A stretch of 64,000 nt of DNA, taken from positions 125,856-189,855 of the forward strand of contig CAJJDO010000049.1 in NCBI GenBank assembly GCA_905183005.1. Direction: 5' to 3'. Under the pieces are notes generated by a model. It made no database searches and had not been told where the DNA came from. It was given only the letters and a program-made list of their open reading frames with translations. Positions 58,301-64,000 of this stretch are shown piece by piece. This stretch comes from Paramecium pentaurelia (Eukaryota; Ciliophora; Oligohymenophorea; Peniculida; Parameciidae). Both the position numbers and the translations under genes were made by a program. Numbering within the stretch: the first letter of the stretch is position 1; every line of letters begins with the position of its first letter.

Positions 58301-61300
58301 TTGGCTTCAGTGTATGAAATGATTCCAGTTGAAGAATTACTACAAGATCTTGCTTCACATGCACTACCTGTTCCAGTACAACCATCTAACCAAGCATTAC
58401 AATTAGTGTAATCAAATACAGTTACATTACTTCCATAATTTGTACATGTTCGATCTATGCAAGCTGTGTTACCAGAGTCAACTGTACATGTACTTAACCA
58501 ATTACTACAATTTTCATGAGTAAATTCTTATATATAAGTTCCATAATTAGAACATGTACGTTCATTAATACATCCATCATTTGTTGAATTAACATTACAA
58601 CCCTATAGCCAATTCTAACAAGTAGTAGATGTAAATGTAGTTACATAATCTCCATGATTATAACATGTTCTATATTAACATCCAGTACCATCTGAATTAG
58701 CTGTACATTCCAAATACCATTCACTACATTTTTAATGATTGAATACTGTTAAACCACCTTAAGATGCTAATGAACAAGTTCTAACTATACATTTTGTACT
58801 ACCAGAATTTGTGCATGTATTTAAATGAGTTGAACAATTTGAATGATTTATAGTTCCTGAATAAGATCCACAAGTTGTAGTTGAAGAACTTCTACATGTA
58901 GTTCCTCCTCCAACACAACCACTTTTCCAACTATTACAATTTGAATTATCTATCACAGTTACTTAAGTTCCATGATTATAACATGTTATGGTTTCACATG
59001 CAGTACCTGCAATATTGCTAGTGCAACTTGATAACCAAGCATTACATGTTGCATGACTTATTGTACTTAATTAATCCTTATAATTTGTACAAGTTCTACT
59101 AGTACAAGCAGAACCTGTAGCATCAGATGTACATGAACTTAACCATTCTGAACAAATAGCATGAGAATATGTTGAAAATACTAAATTTGCTTTAGAACAA
59201 GTTTTAGTCATACAACTTGTAGCTGTATTTTTAGTACAACTTAAAGAATATGCTTCACAATTAGTATGTTCATATTGATAGCCTGATGGAGCACTTGTAC
59301 ATGTTCTACTTTCTTAACATGTTGTGGTTGCTCCATTACAAGAAGGATGCCATTTATTACAATCTGCATTTGTAAATGATGTTACATGACTTCCATAATT
59401 AGTACATGTCTTTACTGTACATCCTGTATTAGTACTATTGACTGTACATTAAAATAACCAATTTTCACATGATTCATGTGTAAAATAAGAGATAAATCCT
59501 TTATGATTATAACAAGTCCTCCATTCACAACCATTAGATGCTGAATTACTAGTACATAATTTATAAAAGTTTGTGCATGTTTTATGATTGTAAGTTGAAA
59601 TTCCTGATGGAGATGAACAGTTTTTATTTGTGCAATTAGATCCACCGACATAGGTACATGATTCAAGATAATTGCCACAATTAACAGCAGTAGTAAATGC
59701 TCCAGAAGGACAAGTATTGGATGATTCACAAGCAGTTCCATTTACATTGGCTTGACATTCAGATAACCATGCTTAACAATTAGTATTATCAAATGTAGTT
59801 ATTTATTGACCATAGTTAGTACATGTTTTAGTTTCACAACCTAATTAATCCCATGTTACTGTACATGTAGATAACCAAGTATTACAAGTATCATGAGAAA
59901 AGAATAGAATATTTTATCCATAATTTGTACAAGTTCTAGCTGTACAAGCTGTATTTGTATTTGTACATGATGATAACCAATTTGTACAATTTGTATGATT
60001 AAATATAGTAACTTTGCTTCCATGATTAGTACAAGTTCTAGCACTCTTACAACCAGTTGATCCATCATTTGTACATTCACTAAACCATGTTGAACATGTT
60101 GAACTATTAAATAAAGTCACATTTGAATCATGATTAGTACAAGTTTTATTTACACATTAAGTTCCATTAGTTGTGCAATCACTTAACCAAGAATTACAAT
60201 CAGAATGTGTAAATGTAGATCCTGTATAATTAGCACAAGTTCTTGTAGTTTCACAAGCAGTATTACCTGGATTAACAGAACAAGATGATAACCAATTATT
60301 ACAATTAGTTTAATTAAATACAGTAACAAAATATCCATGATTAATACAAGTTTTTTCAATACATGCATCATTAACCCAAGTACAAGGATGATCAGAATAA
60401 TTCTTATAACATTAATCATAATTAACATAATCTGAACAATTAGTTGGTTTCTAAATACAACTAGTAGGAGGACCTGCAGTACATGAAGATAACCAAGTAT
60501 TACAAGTTGTATGATTAAAATCAGTGATATTTTAAGTAGTAGCACAAGTTCTAGTAACACAAGATGAACCATTCCATGTACAATAACCATTACTAGTAGA
60601 TAATTCACAATTATCTATATTTGTATACTGACTACACAATGATTACTTATTCATACAACTTGTATGAGGTGAATTATTATCAACAACACATCCAGATAAC
60701 CAATTTTTACAATTATCTTATGTATAAGTATATCCTATCATTAAGGAACAGGATCTATTCTTACAATAAGGTGTTGGTAGAGTTGTATCCCAAGTACATA
60801 AATTGTTTGCACTATCACTAATACATTATTATTCTGTAAGATCTTAACAAGAACTTAATCTTGATGTACAACCTAAATTACTAATTCTTCTGACAACAGT
60901 ACAAGAATTAAGGAAATTATTACATTCTGTATCAGAATCAAATTCATTAGTATCAGGAGCATATGAACATTATCGATTTTAACAATAATTATATTACCAA
61001 GCACATTTCTAACCATTAGATGCTAATTGACAAGATCTAAATGTTGTATATTAAGCACAAGTGCTTAATTATGTCATACAACCTCCTATACCTGTAGATA
61101 CTACAGTACATGAAGACAGAAATGTATAACATTCTTAATGAGTATCATAATTAGTAGAAATTGGAGCATTAGCACAAGTTCTATTTACACAAGATCCAAT
61201 CCAGACACATGGTCCTCCAAGTGAATTAGTTGAAGTATCTGTGCATTAAGTGCTTGTACTCATCAATCCACAACTATTAGGTTTTGAAATACATCCCTAA

Positions 61301-63336
61301 CCACTTGGAGCAACAATACATCCTATTAAATAGGCCTCACACTCTTCATTTGAATCATGATCAGCATCTTAAGGAGCTGTTGTACATGATTTATCATAAC
61401 AAGCATTGCCAGTCCATTCACATAATTAATTTAAATTATTAAATCGACAACTTCTTTATGCAGTGTAAGTAGTACATGAATCCAAAAGAATACAACCTCC
61501 ATTACCTTCACTTGCAACTGTACATCCACTTAAATACATATCACATTCTTCATATGTATCATAATCAGATGTGTAAGGTGCAGTAAAACAAGCTTTATCA
61601 TAACAGGCTCCTTCAAACCAGCCACAAATTTAACCACTCGATGTAATATAACATTATTCTTCTAAGACTAATTGATTACATTAAGCTGGTCTTATTATAC
61701 ATCCACGTCCACTATTAGCAATAGTACATTAACTCAAATAAGTTTTACATTTCAAATCTGAATCATATTCAAATGGAGCATTAGCACATGTCTTTGAATA
61801 ACAAAGACCAGTCCAAAAACAACGATTACCATTTAAATCAACTTTACAAGTACTTTATGATGTAAGTATTTGACATGTCATTTTGACACATCCAATAAGT
61901 GTTCTTGCTACAGTACATTCTTAATTAAATTCTTAACATTATTCATGACTATTAAAAGATAAGGGTGCATTTTCACATATTCTTAATGCACATTAACCAT
62001 TATAAAAAAAACAATTTCTTCCATATTTATCTACTACACAAGCAATTTCAACATCTATATCACTGCATTCATTTAATTATTTACATCCTCCTCCAAGTTT
62101 TGTGATACAACCTTCTTTATATTTATTACAATCATAATTTGTTTATAGAAATGTTGTTGATGTAGTTGGAGCATTATTACATGTTCTTTCTGAACATCCT
62201 TTAAAAGTAGTATTATTAACTGTACAATCTTCTTTGTAAACAGTACATTATTCATGAGTAACATAATCTAAAGGTGCATTTTGACATATATGTAATACAC
62301 AAATACTACCTGTCCAAAAACATTTATTATTTAAAGTATCTACTTTACAACTCTCTTCAAGATCATATTTTGAACATTCAGAAATACTCATACATCCTCC
62401 AATAGATTTAGGTACACAATTTTCTAAAAATGAAGAACATATAATATTTTATGGTGCATTTTCACATCTTTTATCATAACATTTATCTTCATTCCAAAAA
62501 CATAATGATCCATTTGCATTATATGTACATGATTCCTTTATTTATACATCATTACATTATGTTCTTTATCTACAACCTCCATTAACATCTAAAGTACAAA
62601 TCTAAAAATATTCTTAACAAGCAATATCTGTTCTAATTGATTTTGGTGCAGTTTAACATGAACGATCCATACATTTACCATCAACCCATGCACATAATCC
62701 CAATTTCTGATTATAATAACATTACATCTCAAATTCTTAATCTTCACAATTGTATCCACTAACCTGACATCCACCTCTTGGATTTACTGTACAATATTAT
62801 AGTTATTCACGACATTCAGCATCTGTCTTAAATTAAACTGGTAATTTGCCACAATCAGTTGCATCCATACAATACTAATCCCAAAAACAATATTTTCCCT
62901 TTGAATTTTTAACACATGATATAGGAGTAGAATATTAATAACAATCACTTATTTCAACACATTTTTCACCATCAGTGATACACTTACTCGAAACCATTTA
63001 GCAAAGTTTTTAAACACTGAAAGGATAACTAGAACATGATGTAAATTAAACACATTCATTTAAAATATAAGCACATCCATCCATTTACCAACATTTATCT
63101 GATCCAAATTTAGTACAATATGTATTATTTTTAATGTTAGTCTCTGTATTCTATTCTTCAGTTGCTGATTTCATTTCACATCTTAACTATAGGTTATTCC
63201 AAACACAATTTAAATTTCTATAGCAATCATATTCAAAAAGTTGTGAACATGAACATGGCTAACTTAAACTAATATTTGTTGTGTTAATCTATACTAGATA
63301 AATACACATCAACAAAAATACTAATACTAACTTCAT
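51256..63336 (-). CDS. Giant cysteine-rich surface-antigen-like protein (~4,026 aa)
   Basis: One frame of ~4,027 codons; the parts I read at both ends and at several points between stay in the same frame, so no frame-changing intron is needed. Signal peptide MKLVLVFLLMCIYLVQ. The N-terminal ~750 and C-terminal ~950 residues carry spaced Cys/Trp blocks like the Paramecium surface antigen (PSA) domain, e.g. CNQLVLEEQCYITSSGQICG with W, CYDKACFTAP, and CDDxxxC/GCxxK patterns. The central ~2,250 residues are short repeats with about four Cys each. The last residues (TTVVSYLQILSTMIIYAIL) are hydrophobic, as in GPI-anchored immobilisation antigens. It is larger than typical i-antigens (about 2,500-2,700 aa). 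Likely an external coat or cyst-wall protein; its role and expression state are unknown. Confidence 0.85.
53900..60700 (-). repeat. Coding repeat array, ~38-40 residues per unit, several dozen units
   Basis: Degenerate units of ~115-120 bp inside the giant gene. Consensus by eye: Val-Thr-x-Phe-Asn-His-Thr-Asn-Cys-x3-Trp-Leu-Ser-Ser-Cys-Thr, a variable Asn/Thr/Gly loop, Cys-x4-Thr-Cys-x-Asn-x-Gly. Borders and count are approximate. Units differ at most positions except Cys, Trp, Asn and Thr, so the array is old or diversified rather than a fresh tandem expansion. Many Asn-x-Ser/Thr sites suggest heavy N-glycosylation. Confidence 0.85.
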
Positions 63337-63795
63337 TATAAAATTATATTATTTATATATATATATATTTAAAAAGTAGTTCACAATTTAATTAACCAAC
63401 TCATTATTTTCAAAAAGTGAATTCAACTAAAACATCTTAATTATCAATCAATTAAATAACTATATAAACCAATCTTGTTTATTTTTAAATAATTTATAAC
63501 TTATTAACAAAATAAATATATTTATATCCATTTAATTCTTTTATCCAAAATGAATTCTTATATTTATAAATTAATTGTAAAAATAATTTAATTTAACATA
63601 TGACATCTTCTACATCCTTTAATTCTTTATCTAAAACTTCCAAAGAATAAATTTTAAAGTTTCCTATTAATGTCCTAATGAGATATTAATTTTTGTTGAA
63701 ATTCAATTATAACTGTAATTTTATATATTGAATAAAATTTGAGTAAGATACCATATTTAATTAGTATTATTTAATAATTATAATACAAGCAATCA
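63337..63795. other. Intergenic, no gene seen
   Basis: AT-rich region upstream of the giant gene's start, with a short (TA)n stretch around 63355-63370. No reading frame or RNA recognised. Confidence 0.6.
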
Positions 63796-64000
63796 TCACA
63801 TAACCAAGTATTTATTAGTTCTACCAACATATTATTCATAAAGATCTCCTCTTTTCTTTTTCATATGAGCTTCTGTTAATGGAGTTGTGAGAAATTCCAT
63901 TACACAAAATAAAGCAACTGGTCCAATTAAAGCACAAACACTTATTGCATCATGTATTGCTGCCAAAGCAAAACAGAACCAAGTTACTAAATCAAAAAAT
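63796..64000 (-). CDS. Membrane protein, C-terminal fragment (DUF1295/steroid-reductase-like), cut by window edge
   Basis: Only the last ~67 codons are present; the 5' part lies beyond 64000. Two hydrophobic stretches (DLVTWFCFALAAIHDAISV, CALIGPVALFCVMEFLTTP) are followed by the end TEAHMKKKRGDLYEQYVGRT and a short tail. The 'small loop, E-x-H-x-K-K-x-R-G-x-x-Y-x-x-Y-x-x-R-T' ending is typical of DUF1295 and related steroid 5-alpha-reductase/isoprenylcysteine methyltransferase-fold membrane proteins. The fragment is too short for a firm call. Confidence 0.5.

Noticed and set aside
53900..60700. Regular ~115-bp repeats resembling a satellite or CRISPR-like array
   Set aside because: The repeats are degenerate, in frame and code for Cys/Trp-patterned protein units; no conserved direct repeat with unique spacers exists.
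1..64000. Apparent pseudogenisation: nearly every gene is riddled with TAA and TAG
   Set aside because: Conserved proteins (eS19, kinesin, GTPBP, LTA4H, eIF2B-alpha) place glutamine at these codons and end at TGA, so the code is the ciliate one.
1..64000. Telomeric repeats or chromosome end
   Set aside because: No run of C4A2/C3A3-type repeats seen at either edge or within; the window is internal.
1..64000. tRNA, rRNA or transposon genes
   Set aside because: No cloverleaf-like or rRNA-like segment and no transposase or reverse transcriptase motif was recognised in either strand.

Overview
The window is ciliate macronuclear DNA, almost certainly from a Paramecium. Long conserved proteins read through only if TAA and TAG are glutamine and TGA is the sole stop. 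Genes are interrupted by introns of about 20-38 nt, mostly GTA...TAG with a sizeable minority ending in AAG. The sequence is strongly AT-rich and gene-dense, and it holds Paramecium hallmark families: trichocyst matrix proteins (TMPs) and a Paramecium-surface-antigen-like giant protein. Read with the standard code, nearly every gene would look broken. All models below use the ciliate code, and splice sites were chosen by eye from reading frame, GT-AG ends and protein similarity.

Layout. 0.1-3.5 kb: epsin-like ENTH protein, a SPRY protein and an Erv/ALR sulfhydryl oxidase. 4.7-15.9 kb: three TMP precursors, two small uncharacterised genes (one with a PB1-like fold), ribosomal protein eS19, a secreted H-type lectin/beta-gamma-crystallin protein and clathrin light chain; this is a secretion-granule-themed neighbourhood. 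16.1-25.3 kb: a divergent tubulin-like protein without the GTP-binding signature, a GTPBP1/2-type GTPase ending in 15 TAA-coded glutamines, several uncharacterised proteins and an MFS transporter. 25.6-34 kb: a leukotriene-A4-hydrolase/M1 aminopeptidase with signal peptide, eIF2B-alpha and a 1,497-aa TPR-like protein. 34-41 kb: a CDPK-like gene with four EF-hands but a degenerate kinase catalytic loop, and a conventional-kinesin-like motor. 41-50 kb: small genes, a VAP (MSP domain plus tail anchor), a STEEP1-like CxxC protein, an SF-assemblin-like coiled coil, a HID1 homologue, a RING/chromo-barrel protein and an EF-hand protein. 51.3-63.3 kb: one minus-strand gene of about 4,026 codons for a cysteine-rich surface-antigen-like protein with several dozen short repeats. 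The edge at 64 kb cuts a membrane protein gene.

Two places (N at 35271 and N at 51218) are flanked by perfect direct copies of 1,154 and 1,146 bp. These are best read as unmerged contig overlaps, so the truncated CDPK and surface-antigen 3' ends at 34.4-35.3 kb and 50.1-51.2 kb are probably artefacts.

Most notable biology: the trichocyst-related set (TMPs, lectin/crystallin protein, clathrin light chain, HID1, VAP, epsin) with a shared CCGTTTTT element directly upstream of three of the genes; the tubulin-like protein that has lost the glycine loop; and the CDPK pseudokinase.
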